Made by a program: the position numbers and the translations under genes. From contig MKJX01000055.1 of NCBI GenBank assembly GCA_001942415.1, positions 1 to 64,000 of the forward strand: 64,000 bases of DNA, given 5' to 3'. The stretch's first letter is position 1. Each line of letters starts with the position of its first letter. Positions 29,304-38,203 of the stretch are shown piece by piece. This DNA is from Pseudonocardia sp. CNS-139 (GTDB lineage Bacteria > Actinomycetota > Actinomycetes > Mycobacteriales > Pseudonocardiaceae). Below the pieces are notes generated by a model that worked only from the letters and a program-made list of their open reading frames with translations, was not told where the DNA came from and made no database searches.

Positions 29304-31091
29304 CGGCGACCACGGGACAGCCGACCGGTCAGGCGGCCGGCCGGGGGCCGCGGCACGCCGCGCCCGCGCAGCCGCGCAAGGGGCTCGCGGCACTGGCCGG
29401 GGTCGCCACGCCGCTGCGGGTGGCCGGCGGCGTGCTGACGATCATCGGCACCTACCTGCCGTGGGCCACGTTCGTGCTGAACGAGGGCCCGTACCCGGCG
29501 CAGTCCACGCTCGAGTTCTTCACGGTGCCCTTCGGCGTGGTCGAGTTCCGGCTGCACCTGCTGCTCTTCGGCATCGCGGCGATCGCCGTCGCGCTGGCCC
29601 CGGTGCCGGGCAGGGGCCGCATCCTGCGCGCCTCGGCTGGGGTGTCGTCGCGGTCGCGGTCGTCAACGGTCTCTGGATCACGGTCGAGGGCGGCGGGCTC
29701 GGCGCCATCACGCGTCGGAGGGCTCGGTCGCGTTCGGCTCGGTCGTCGCGCTGATCGGCGGGGCGCTGCTGGTCGTCGGCGCGACGGCGCCGGGCCTGGA
29801 ACCGGTGCCGGTGTGGACGTGGCGGCTGGGTCGCTGGGTCGAGTGGGCGCTGCTGCTCGTCGTGTTCGCGCTGGTCCTGATGCTGGTGGCGGCCGTGCTG
29901 ACGAGCGGCGGGCAGGGCAGCGCCGCGAACGTCTACTCGGGCGCGGTGTTCCTGTCGTTCCTCGGCGCGGTCGGCGGGCTGCTCGGTGCGCTGCACGCGT
30001 CCGGGCTGCTGACGTGGGTGGCGGCGGTGTCGGAGCGGCACCGGGTCTTCAGCATCGTCGTGCTGCTGGCCTGCGCGCTGCTGCTGCCGTTCACGTCGGC
30101 CGGCACCGAGTACTGGATGACGGTCGCGGCCAACATCGGCGTCTACGCGGCCACCGCGATCGGGCTCAACATCGTCGTCGGGCTGGCCGGCCTGCTCGAC
30201 CTGGGGTACGTCGCGTTCCTCGGGATCGGCGCGTTCGTGGCGGCGAACCTGTCGGGCGCGGCGGCGGCGCAGCTGGACATCTCCGTGCCGTTCCCGCTGG
30301 TCATGGTCATCTCGGCGGTGGTGGCGGGGATCTTCGGCGCCATCGTCGGCTCGCCGACGCTGCGGGTGCGCGGCGACTACCTGGCGATCGTGACGCTCGC
30401 GTTCGGCGAGATCTTCGTGCGCAGCGCGCAGAACAACATCGGCGGGCTGACCGGCGGCTCCAACGCCATCCCCGGCATCCCGGCGCTGTCGCTCTTCGGG
30501 CAGTCGTTCAACGAGCGACTGGACATCGGCGGCCTGCGGCTCGCGCCGGGCGTCCTCTACTACGTGCTGATCGTGCTCATCGTCGCGGCGGTGATGCTGG
30601 TCTTCGCGAACCTCAAGAACTCGCGGCTGGGCCGGGCCTGGATCGCGATCCGCGAGGACGAGGACGCGGCCCGCGCGATGGGCGTGCGCACCGGCCCGAT
30701 CAAGATCCTCGCGTTCCTCATCGGCGCGATGCTGGCCGGGCTCGCGGGCGCGTTCTTCGCGCACAAGACGGCCACCGTGTCGTACGAGAGCTTCCGGTTC
30801 CTGGAGTCGGTCACGCTGCTCGCCGCGGTCATCCTCGGCGGCATGGGGACGATCCCGGGCGCGGTGCTCGGCGCGTCGATCCTGTTCGTGCTGCCGGAGA
30901 AGCTGCGGGAGTTCTCCGACTACCGGCTGCTGCTCTTCGGCATCGCGCTGGTGCTGATCATGCGGTTCCGGCCGCAGGGCCTGGTGCCGGACGCGCACCG
31001 GCGCGCCGAGCTCGCGCCGGAGACGGTCGACGAGCCACCACCGCCGCCGCCGAGTACGGCGGGCGCCGGGGCGAAGGCGGGGCAGGCATGA
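29300..31091 (+). CDS. livM: branched-chain amino acid ABC permease LivM with long N-terminal extension (two apparent frameshifts)
   Basis: About 597 residues, against the usual 330-430. The first 250 or so are an added membrane region: LRVAGGVLTIIGTYLPWATF, LHLLLFGIAAIAVALAPVPG, GVVAVAVVNGLWITVEGGGL and WALLLVVFALVLMLVAAVLT. Single-base losses near 29632 and 29715 interrupt it. The conserved LivM core then begins with ANIGVYAATAIGLNIVVGLA, followed by GYVAFLGIGAFVAANLSG, TLRVRGDYLAIVTLAFGEIF and RLGRAWIAIREDEDAARAMG. A Pro-rich tail ends at 31091. It overlaps livH and livG by four bases each. The role of the extension is unknown. Confidence 0.88.
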
Positions 31092-31957
31092 ACGAGTCGG
31101 CCACCACTGTCACCGACGCCGTGGCCCCGCAGCGCGGCACGCTGCTCGCGGCGTCGGGCGTCACGATGCAGTTCGGCGGGCTCACGGCGCTGAACGACGT
31201 GTCGTTCGGGCTGCGCGAGGGCGAGATCATCGGCCTGATCGGGCCGAACGGGGCGGGCAAGACCACCCTGTTCAACTGCCTGACCGGGCTGTACTCGCCG
31301 ACGTCGGGCGCGGTCACGCTGAACGGCAGCCCGCTGCCGCAGGACCCCGCGCGGGTCACGGAGCAGGGCGTCGCCCGGACGTTCCAGAACATCCGGCTCT
31401 TCCCGAGCATGACGGCCGAGGAGAACGTGCTGGTCGGCCGGCACGTGCGGATGAAGCAGAACCCGCTCTCGTCGCTGCTGCACGGACCGGGCTTCCGGCG
31501 CAGCGAGGCCGAGGCCGCCGAGCGCACGGCGAAGCTGCTGGCGTTCGTCGGGCTGACGAGGTTCTCCGACGAGCTGGCCCGCAACCTGCCCTACGGCGAC
31601 CAGCGCCGGCTGGAGATCGCCAGGGCGCTGGCCACCGACCCGTCCGTGCTGCTGCTGGACGAGCCGACGGCCGGGATGAACGCGCAGGAGACCGAGGCCA
31701 CCCGGCAGCTGATCTTCGCGATCCGCGACCTGGGGATCTCGGTGGTCGTCATCGAGCACGACACGAAGTTCATCTTCACGCTCTGCGACCGGGTGCTGGT
31801 GCTCGTGCAGGGCCAGCTGCTCGTCGAGGGCACGCCGGACGAGGTGCGCGGCGACCCGCGGGTCGTCGAGGCGTACCTCGGCGCGCCGCCGGAGGAGGTC
31901 GAGGCCCAGGTCCACGGCGTCGACGTGCACGGGTCCGAAGGTCAGGAGCAGGGATGA
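31088..31957 (+). CDS. livG: branched-chain amino acid ABC ATPase LivG
   Basis: Intact, 289 residues. LLAASGVTMQFGGLTALNDV opens the ATPase domain. Walker A is GPNGAGKTTLFNCLTGLYSP, then GVARTFQNIRLFPSMTAEEN, the degenerate signature NLPYGDQRRLEIARALATDP, Walker B VLLLDEPTAGMNAQE and the H-loop VVVIEHDTKFIFTLCDRVLV. The C-terminal 30 residues are acidic and longer than in enteric LivG. Its ATG overlaps the livM stop and its stop overlaps the livF ATG. Confidence 0.93.
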   Translation: MNESATTVTDAVAPQRGTLLAASGVTMQFGGLTALNDVSFGLREGEIIGLIGPNGAGKTTLFNCLTGLYSPTSGAVTLNGSPLPQDPARVTEQGVARTFQNIRLFPSMTAEENVLVGRHVRMKQNPLSSLLHGPGFRRSEAEAAERTAKLLAFVGLTRFSDELARNLPYGDQRRLEIARALATDPSVLLLDEPTAGMNAQETEATRQLIFAIRDLGISVVVIEHDTKFIFTLCDRVLVLVQGQLLVEGTPDEVRGDPRVVEAYLGAPPEEVEAQVHGVDVHGSEGQEQG

Positions 31958-32676
31958 GCTTCCTCGAGGTCCGCGACCTCACCGTCGCCTACGGGGCCAT
32001 CCAGGCCGTGCGGGGCGTGTCGTTCACGGTGGAGCAGGGGCAGATCGTCAGCCTCATCGGCAGCAACGGCGCCGGGAAGACCACAACCCTGCGCACGATC
32101 TCCGGGCTGCTGCGCCCGGTGTCGGGCGAGGTGCTGCTCGACGGGGAGGCGCTGCACGCGCTGCCGGCGCACGAGATCCTGGCCCGCGGGGTGGCGCACA
32201 GCCCGGAGGGCCGGCGGCTCTTCGCCCGCATGACGGTCGAGGAGAACCTGCGGCTCGGCGCGTACACCCGCCGGGACGAGCACGGCATCGTCGAGGACCT
32301 GGACCGGATCTACGCGCTCTTCCCGGTGCTCGGCGAGCGGCGGCGCAACAAGGCGGGCCTGTTCTCCGGCGGCGAGCAGCAGATGCTGGCGATCGGGCGG
32401 GCGCTGATGTCGCGGCCGAAGCTGCTGATGCTGGACGAGCCGTCGATGGGCCTGTCGCCGATCATGACGCAGAAGATCCTGGAGACGGTACGCGAGCTGC
32501 GCGCCACCGGCACCACGGTGCTGCTCGTCGAGCAGAACGCGCTGGCGGCGCTGGCGCTGTCGGACCGCGCCTACGTGATCGACCTCGGCCGGACGACGCT
32601 GTCGGGCTCGGGGGCCGAGCTGCTCGCCGACCCGCGCGTGCAGGAGGCCTACCTGGGCGAGGGCGTCGCGAGCTGA
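31954..32676 (+). CDS. livF: branched-chain amino acid ABC ATPase LivF
   Basis: Intact, 240 residues. SFLEVRDLTVAYGAIQAVRG starts the domain. Walker A GSNGAGKTTTLRTISGLLRP, the GVAHSPEGRRLFARMTVEEN segment, signature LFSGGEQQMLAIGRALMSRP, Walker B LLMLDEPSMGLSPIM and the H-loop region VLLVEQNALAALALSDRAYV are all present. It is the last gene of the liv operon. Its final 28 bases overlap the 3' end of the convergent thioesterase gene, so no separate terminator fits between them. Confidence 0.93.
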   Translation: MSFLEVRDLTVAYGAIQAVRGVSFTVEQGQIVSLIGSNGAGKTTTLRTISGLLRPVSGEVLLDGEALHALPAHEILARGVAHSPEGRRLFARMTVEENLRLGAYTRRDEHGIVEDLDRIYALFPVLGERRRNKAGLFSGGEQQMLAIGRALMSRPKLLMLDEPSMGLSPIMTQKILETVRELRATGTTVLLVEQNALAALALSDRAYVIDLGRTTLSGSGAELLADPRVQEAYLGEGVAS

Positions 32677-33108
32677 CCGCCTGCCGGTCCCGGCGGCGTG
32701 TCGCGATGCAGGCAGGTGAGCCTGGCCGTGCACGTCAGCCGGCCGTCCTCGTCGGTGAGGACGATCTCGGTGGTGGAGGTGGTGCGCCCGACGTGGATCG
32801 GCCGGGCCACCCCCGTGACCAGCCCGGACGTCGCGGAGCGGTGGTGCGTGCACGACAGCTCCAGGCCCACCGGGAACCGCTCGGGCAGGGCGTGTAGCGC
32901 CGACAGCGTGGAGCCGAGGGTCTCGGCGAGCACCGCGTTGGCCCCGCCGTGCAGCAGCCCGAACGGCTGGCGGTTGCCGGCGACCGGGAGCGTCCCGACC
33001 ACCTCGTCCAGGCTCAGCTTGACGATCTCGATGCCCATCCGCGCGGGGAGCTGCTCGGGAAGGTCGAAGGGCTGCAGGTCGGTGGGGTCGATCGGCACGT
33101 CCGGCACC
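32649..33108 (-). CDS. PaaI-type hotdog thioesterase
   Basis: An intact protein of about 152 residues. The hotdog helix motif is PFGLLHGGANAVLAETLGST, followed by LELSCTHHRSATSGLVTGVA and HVGRTTSTTEIVLTDEDGRL. The family usually hydrolyses aromatic or acyl-CoA thioesters and is cytosolic. GTG 33108 is taken as start (VPDVPIDPTD); a second GTG at 33098 is also possible. Its stop lies inside the livF coding end. The upstream 33109-33307 gap contains the divergent start region of the BtrH-like gene and no other feature I can name. Confidence 0.85.
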
Positions 33109-33307
33109 CTATGGCAGACTGCGCGGCACGGCGGCGACCACGCCGGACCTCCTGACCGGGCCCCCACGCGACCCGGCGGTGCGGAGGCGGAGGGGACCTC
33201 GTGAGCCTCGGTCGCACGGAGTCAGCCGACCTTGTCCTCCCCAGTCGGCCGGGCGGTGCGCGAGGCGTGGGACCGGGTGCCGCGGACCGGCCGCGGGAAG
33301 CCCGGTC

Positions 33308-34617
33308 ATGACCAGTCGCAAGCAGCTCAAGGCACGGGTGCGGGCCCGGATGGCGCGCACCGGCGAGAGCTACTCCACCGCCTACCGGCACGTCGCCGGC
33401 GGCACCGGCCCGGCCGCGCCCGTCGAGCACGGGGGCTACCGGCTCACCGGCGGCACGTTCCCCGTCTCGGCCGCGCTGGCGCACGTGCTCGCGCACCACG
33501 GCGTGCGGGCCGGCGGCGCCGAGCTGACCGAGCCGCTCGCGTTCGGTGTCACGGGCGGGCCGGGTGCGGGCTACATCCTGTGGGAGTTCGCCCACGACGA
33601 CAGCCGGCCCGTGGTGCTGGGCTTCGGCGCGCAGTGGCAGTACTTCGACCGGGCGCTGCTCGCCGGGCTCGACCGGCTCGGCGTCCCGGCGGCCGTGCAC
33701 CGCACCGGCGGGGCCGTCGGCGCGGCGCGTGTGCTGGGCGAGGCGCTGGCCGCGGGACGTCCGGCGGTCGTGTGGCCGGACCGGTACGTGGCCGGCTACC
33801 GGCACCTGCCCGCCGCGCTGGACGGGCGGGGCGGGCACGCCGTCATCGTGCACGGGGTGGCCGGCGGCGCTATCTCCTCGACGACCGCGGCCTCGCCCCG
33901 CTCACCGTGCCCGTCGCGGACCTGGACGCCGCGCGGGCCCGCGTCGGGTCGTACAAGAACCTGACGGTCGTGCCCGAGCCCGCGGGCGACGTCGCGCCCG
34001 CGACGCTGCACGCGGCCGTCGCCACCGGCATCGCGGACTGCGCGCAGCGGCTCGGTGCCGCGTCCACGTCGTTCGCGCTGCCGGCGTGGGCGAAGTGGGC
34101 CCGGCTGATGACCGACTCCCGCAACGCGAAGGGCTGGCCGAAGGTCTTCGCCGACGGCCGCGGGCTGGTGGGCGCGCTGGCGTCGATCTGGGAGGGCGCC
34201 TCGCCCGCCGGGATGGAGGGCGGGCACCTGCGCGACCTCACGGCCGCCTTCCTCGACGAGGCCGGGCCGGTGCTGGGCGCCGACACCGGCCCGGCCGCGG
34301 CGGCGTGGCGGGAGGCGGCGGCCGCCTGGCACGGGCTCGCCGAGCTGGCCCTGCCCGTGGACGTGCCGGAGTTCGCGCGGCTGCGCGAGCTGACCGCGGC
34401 CGTGCAGGAGTCCGTGGTCGGGGAGGGCGACGCCGGCCGGGCCGACGCCGCCGAGGCGAGTGCGGCGCTGTGGGCGCTGCGGGCGGAGCTGGACGCCGTC
34501 CCGCCGCTCGCGGGGCCCGAGCGCGCCGACCTCTTCGCCGCGATCGGCGCCCAGGTCGCCGCGGTGCACCGGGCCGAGGTGGCGGCGGTCCGGGAGCTGG
34601 CCGCCCTGACGGCGTAA
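33308..34617 (+). CDS. BtrH N-terminal domain/DUF4872-like protein (one apparent frameshift)
   Basis: ATG 33308 gives a basic helical start MTSRKQLKARVRARMARTGE with SYSTAYRHV, then a domain with GYRLTGGTFPVSAALAHVLA and FGVTGGPGAGYILWEFAHDD, resembling BtrH N-terminal cysteine-peptidase-like folds. One base is missing near 33870; the frame continues YLLDDRGLAPLTVPVADLDA, SYKNLTVVPEP and a long helical C-terminal half (LPAWAKWARLMTDSRNAKGW) as in DUF4872. About 436 residues. In butirosin synthesis BtrH transfers an acyl group, but here the gene stands alone. The basic N-terminal segment looks like an added DNA- or RNA-binding helix. Function unknown. Confidence 0.6.
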
Positions 34618-34621
34618 CCGG

Positions 34622-34690
34622 CCTCGCAGCCCGTCGCGCCTCCTCGCAGCCCGTCGACGCGCTGCGAGGCGACGCGGCGGGCTGCGAGGT
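34622..34690. repeat. palindromic intergenic repeat, copy 1
   Basis: Arms CCTCGCAGCCCG (starting 34622) and its complement (ending 34690) pair perfectly over 12 bases, with a second internal CCTCGCAG/CTGCGAGG stem. The left half, including two CTCGCAGCCCG units separated by about 20 bases, recurs nearly identically at 43948. It sits between convergent genes (BtrH-like and methyltransferase). Confidence 0.7.
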
Positions 34691-34696
34691 CGTGCC

Positions 34697-35512
34697 TCAG
34701 GGGCGGTGGCAGACGAAGATCGCGGTGCCGGGGAAGAGGGCTCCGCGCAGTGGCGACCACTGCCCCCACACGGTCGTCCGGTTCTCCGGCCACTCCGGCT
34801 CCACGAGGTCGTCGAGCACGAGCCCGGCGGCGACGAGGTCGCGGACCCGGTCGCCGACCGTGCGGTGGTGCTCGACGTAGGTGGCGTGGCCGTGCGCGTT
34901 CACCTCGACGTACGGGGTGCGGTCGAAGTACGACTGCTGCACGGTGAGCCCGTCCGGGCCGGGGTCGTCGGAGAACATCCAGCGCATCGGGTGGTTCACC
35001 GCGAACACCCAGCGCCCGCCGGGCCGCAGGACGCGGGCCACCTCGCGCATCACGCGCTCCGGCTCCGCCACGAACGGGACGGCCCCGAACGCCGAGCACG
35101 CGAGGTCGAAGGAGGCGTCGGCGAAGGGCAGCCGCTCCGCGCCGGCCTGCACGAGCGGCACTGGCACGCCGGTGCTGTCGGCGAGCTTCGCGGCGTGCCG
35201 CAGCATCGCGCCGGACAGGTCGAGCGCCACCGGGTGCGCGCCCTGGCGGGCCAGCCAGCGCGCGCAGGGGGCCGAGCCGCAGCCCACCTCCAGCACGCGC
35301 AGCCCGTGGACGTCGCCGAGCAGCCCGGCCTCGGCCTCGCGCAGCCCCTCGGGGCACCACACGAAGTCGACGTCGCCGATGTCGCGGCCGTGCTCGGCGA
35401 GGTAGTCGTCGGCGTCCGCGTCCCACCACAGGCGGGACGCGCGTTCGGACTCGGCCGCGCCGGCCGTGCGGCGCGCCACGCCGACGGTGCCGAGCTGCTC
35501 CTCAGCGCTCAT
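34697..35512 (-). CDS. class I SAM-dependent methyltransferase
   Basis: An intact protein of 271 residues. An N-terminal helix SERASRLWWDADADDYLAEH with FVWCPEGLREAEAGLLGDV precedes SAM motif I VLEVGCGSAPCARWLARQGA, motif II VALDLSGAMLRHA, AGAERLPFADASFDLACSAF and motif ARVLRPGGRWVFAVNHPMRW. The C-terminal half (FDRTPYVEVNAHGHATYVEH) is a family-specific cap. Related actinobacterial proteins are annotated only as methyltransferases. ATG 35512 is preferred; ATG 35524 in frame is an alternative and neither has a clear ribosome site. It is divergent from rpsA. Confidence 0.82.
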   Translation of the reverse strand: MSAEEQLGTVGVARRTAGAAESERASRLWWDADADDYLAEHGRDIGDVDFVWCPEGLREAEAGLLGDVHGLRVLEVGCGSAPCARWLARQGAHPVALDLSGAMLRHAAKLADSTGVPVPLVQAGAERLPFADASFDLACSAFGAVPFVAEPERVMREVARVLRPGGRWVFAVNHPMRWMFSDDPGPDGLTVQQSYFDRTPYVEVNAHGHATYVEHHRTVGDRVRDLVAAGLVLDDLVEPEWPENRTTVWGQWSPLRGALFPGTAIFVCHRP

Positions 35513-35558
35513 CCCAGGAATCATCGGTGCACGTCTTCGTTGAAGATGAGCGCCCGGA

Positions 35559-35588
35559 TTGCTCAGCTGATCGGGTGCCGCGTAGCAT
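35559..35588 (+). promoter_or_regulatory. possible rpsA promoter
   Basis: TTGCTC at 35559-35564 and TAGCAT at 35583-35588 are separated by 18 bases, resembling the actinobacterial housekeeping -35 and TANNNT -10 boxes. They lie about 185 bases upstream of the rpsA start, leaving a long leader that might hold autoregulatory structure. The 262-base gap 35513-35774 shows no other feature. Confidence 0.4.
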
Positions 35589-35774
35589 GACGTCAGCATT
35601 GTGGTCAACGTCGCGGGTCTCTCGTCGCGCGCTTCGCGGGGCCACGTCCTGCATCGTTTTTCATGATCCATGTGTTCGCCACGAACCACGAGCAAGGGTG
35701 ACAGCACCACGTCACGAGACGTACCTGACCAAGAGCGCACCACCAGCCCATCCACCACCGGAGCACCCCCCTAC

Positions 35775-37242
35775 ATGTCCATCGACACCACCGCCGCCCC
35801 GACCACTCCGCAGGTCGCAGTAAACGACATCGGGTCGGAGGAGGACTTCCTCGCCGCCATCGACCAGACCATCAAGTACTTCAACGATGGCGACATCGTC
35901 GAGGGCACCATCGTCAAGGTCGACCGTGACGAGGTCCTGCTCGACATCGGCTACAAGACCGAGGGGGTCATCCCCTCTCGGGAGCTCTCGATCAAGCACG
36001 ACGTCGATCCCGCCGAGGTGGTGTCCGTCGGTGAGCATGTCGAGGCGCTCGTCCTCCAGAAGGAGGACAAGGAAGGCCGCCTGATCCTGTCCAAGAAGCG
36101 CGCCCAGTACGAGCGCGCCTGGGGCACGATCGAGGCCCTCAAGGAGGCCGACGAGCCGGTCGAGGGCACGGTCATCGAGGTCGTAAAGGGCGGCCTGATC
36201 CTCGACATCGGGCTCCGCGGGTTCCTCCCGGCCTCGCTGGTCGAGATGCGCCGCGTCCGCGACCTGCAGCCCTACGTGGGCCGCAAGATCGAGGCCAGAT
36301 CATCGAGCTGGACAAGAACCGCAACAACGTGGTGCTGTCCCGCCGGGCATGGCTGGAGCAGACGCAGTCCGAGGTCCGCAGCGAGTTCCTCAACCAGCTC
36401 GCGCGCGGCCAGGTCCGCAAGGGCGTCGTGTCGTCGGTGGTCAACTTCGGTGCGTTCGTCGACCTCGGTGGGGTCGACGGCCTGGTGCACGTCTCCGAGC
36501 TGTCCTGGAAGCACATCGACCACCCGAGCGAGGTCGTCGAGGTGGGCCAGGAGGTCACCGTCGAGGTCCTCGACGTCGACCTCGACCGCGAGCGCGTCTC
36601 GCTGTCGCTCAAGGCCACGCAGGAAGACCCGTGGCGGCTCTACGCCCGCACCCACGCGATCGGCCAGATCGTGCCGGGCAAGGTCACGAAGCTGGTGCCG
36701 TTCGGCGCGTTCGTCCGCGTCGAGGAGGGCATCGAGGGCCTGGTGCACATCTCCGAGCTGGCCGAGCGCCACGTGGAGATCCCGGAGCAGGTCGTGCAGG
36801 TCGGCGACGACTGCATGGTCAAGGTCATCGACATCGACCTCGACCGGCGGCGCATCTCGCTGTCGCTCAAGCAGGCCAACGAGGGCATGACGGTCGACAC
36901 CGAGTTCGACCCCACCCGCTACGGCATGGCCGCCGAGTACGACGACCAGGGGAACTACATCTACCCCGAGGCTTCGACGTCGACACGGGCGAGTGGCGCG
37001 AGGGCTTCGAGGCGCAGCGCGAGGCCTGGGAGAAGGAGTACGCCGAGGCGCACGCCCGCTACGAGCAGCACATGGCGCAGATCCGCAAGACGGCCGAGGC
37101 GGACGCCGCCGCGGCCGCCGAGGGCGGCGGCGCCACGAACTACTCGTCGCAGGCGTCCAGCGGCCCGGCCGAGTCGGGCGGCTCGCTCGCCAGCGACGAG
37201 CAGCTCGCCGCGCTGCGGGAGAAGCTCTCCGGCGGGGCCTGA
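35775..37242 (+). CDS. rpsA: 30S ribosomal protein S1 (two apparent frameshifts)
   Basis: MSIDTTAAPTTPQVAVNDIG followed by four S1 domains: GDIVEGTIVKVDRDEVLLDI (about residue 36), GTVIEVVKGGLILDIG (123), KGVVSSVVNFGAFVDLGGVD (210) and GQIVPGKVTKLVPFGAFVRV (295). The C-terminal helical tail reads DVDTGEWREGFEAQREAWEK. About 489 residues, typical of actinobacteria. Two single G losses break it: near 36298 (CCAGATC for CCAGGATC) and near 36971 (GAGGCTTC for GAGGGCTTC). As rpsA is essential, these are almost certainly sequence errors. S1 binds mRNA and supports translation initiation. A strong terminator follows. Confidence 0.95.
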
Positions 37243-37281
37243 CCCTTCGGACGGCCGGGTTCGGCCGGATTCGCGAGCACC

Positions 37282-37323
37282 GGGACGGCCCCGGCGACCC
37301 CTTTCGGTCGCCGGGGCCGTCCC
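37282..37323 (+). terminator. rpsA terminator hairpin
   Basis: A perfect 18-bp GC-rich stem (37282-37299 with 37306-37323) and a 6-base loop CCTTTC, 39 bases after the rpsA stop. No T-run, as usual in this genome. Confidence 0.85.
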
Positions 37324-37432
37324 CGTTCGGGGGAGTGGGCCGACTCTTCCGTGGGGTCACGGTTCGGCTGCGGTGGGCACCCGTCCGGGCGCGTCGGGTG
37401 AGCGCCCCCGAGTCTGGCTCTACCGTGGACGC

Positions 37433-38161
37433 ATGCGCGCGGTCGACGGCGGACGGGGAGCCAGGCGTGCGGGGGCCACATCTCTCACCGGGGTCCTCAT
37501 CGCGCTCGCGGCCGCGTCTTGCTCGCGGGGTGCGCGGCCGGGCCGGAGCCGACGGCGGTGCCCACGTTCCCGACCCCGGCGGCGCCGAGCAGTGCGGCCG
37601 CGGCCGGCGCCGCGGGCGGCCGGGTGATCCCCGACGACTGTGCCCGCATCCTCGCGCCGCGCCCCGGAGGCGCTGCGTGGACTGCCGCTCGGCTCGGTCG
37701 CCGGGCGCACCATCCTCGGGGTGCCGCAGCCCGCCGTCTCCCGTACCGAGCGCGTGTCCTGCGACTACACCGGCGGGCCGGCGCGGCGGCCGCTGCTGCG
37801 GGCCAACCTCTCCGCCTACGTGGACGCCCCGGCGGCGGCCAACCAGTGGCGGGTCAACGTCGCCGCGGAGTCCGGGGAACGGCGCGAGGTGCCGTTCGGG
37901 AGCGCGCAGGCGGTGGTCATGGAGCGGGGCGGGGAGGCCGCGCTGCTGGTCGCGTACGCCAACGTCAACCTCACCCTCGTGCTGCCCGACCAGCCGCTGC
38001 CCGGGGGCCGGAGCCGGGCCGACGTCCTCGTCGACCTGGCCCTGCGGATGCTCCCGGCCGTCGCCGCGGTGACCCCGGCGGCGACGCCGCGGGCCGGCAC
38101 CCCGCCGACCACGGTGCAGCCGGCGGCGGCGGTCTCCGGCACCTTCTCCGGGACCTACTGA
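37433..38161 (+). CDS. putative secreted lipoprotein of unknown function (two apparent frameshifts)
   Basis: ATG 37433 starts a basic, then hydrophobic segment SLTGVLIALAAA. A base lost near 37517 restores VLLAGCAAGPEPTAVPTFPT with lipobox LAGC and a Pro/Ala/Thr linker. A further loss near 37660 gives PEALRGLPLGSVAGRTILGV, then ERVSCDYTGGPARRPLLRAN and ESGERREVPFGSAQAVVMER, ending with a Thr/Ala-rich tail at 38161. Two cysteines (DDCARILA and VSCDYTG) could form a disulphide. The pattern recalls DUF3558-like actinobacterial lipoproteins, but I cannot assign a family with certainty. It is probably anchored outside the cytoplasmic membrane. Confidence 0.6.
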
Positions 38162-38203
38162 GCCGCTGACTCACACGGTCGGGTGGTCGCGTAGCGTGAC
38201 CCC

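Noticed and set aside
29222..31957. Apparent LivH-LivM-LivG fusion in one open frame
   Set aside because: The frame is open through, but LivM residues lie in other frames and LivG has its own ATG at 31088 overlapping the LivM stop.
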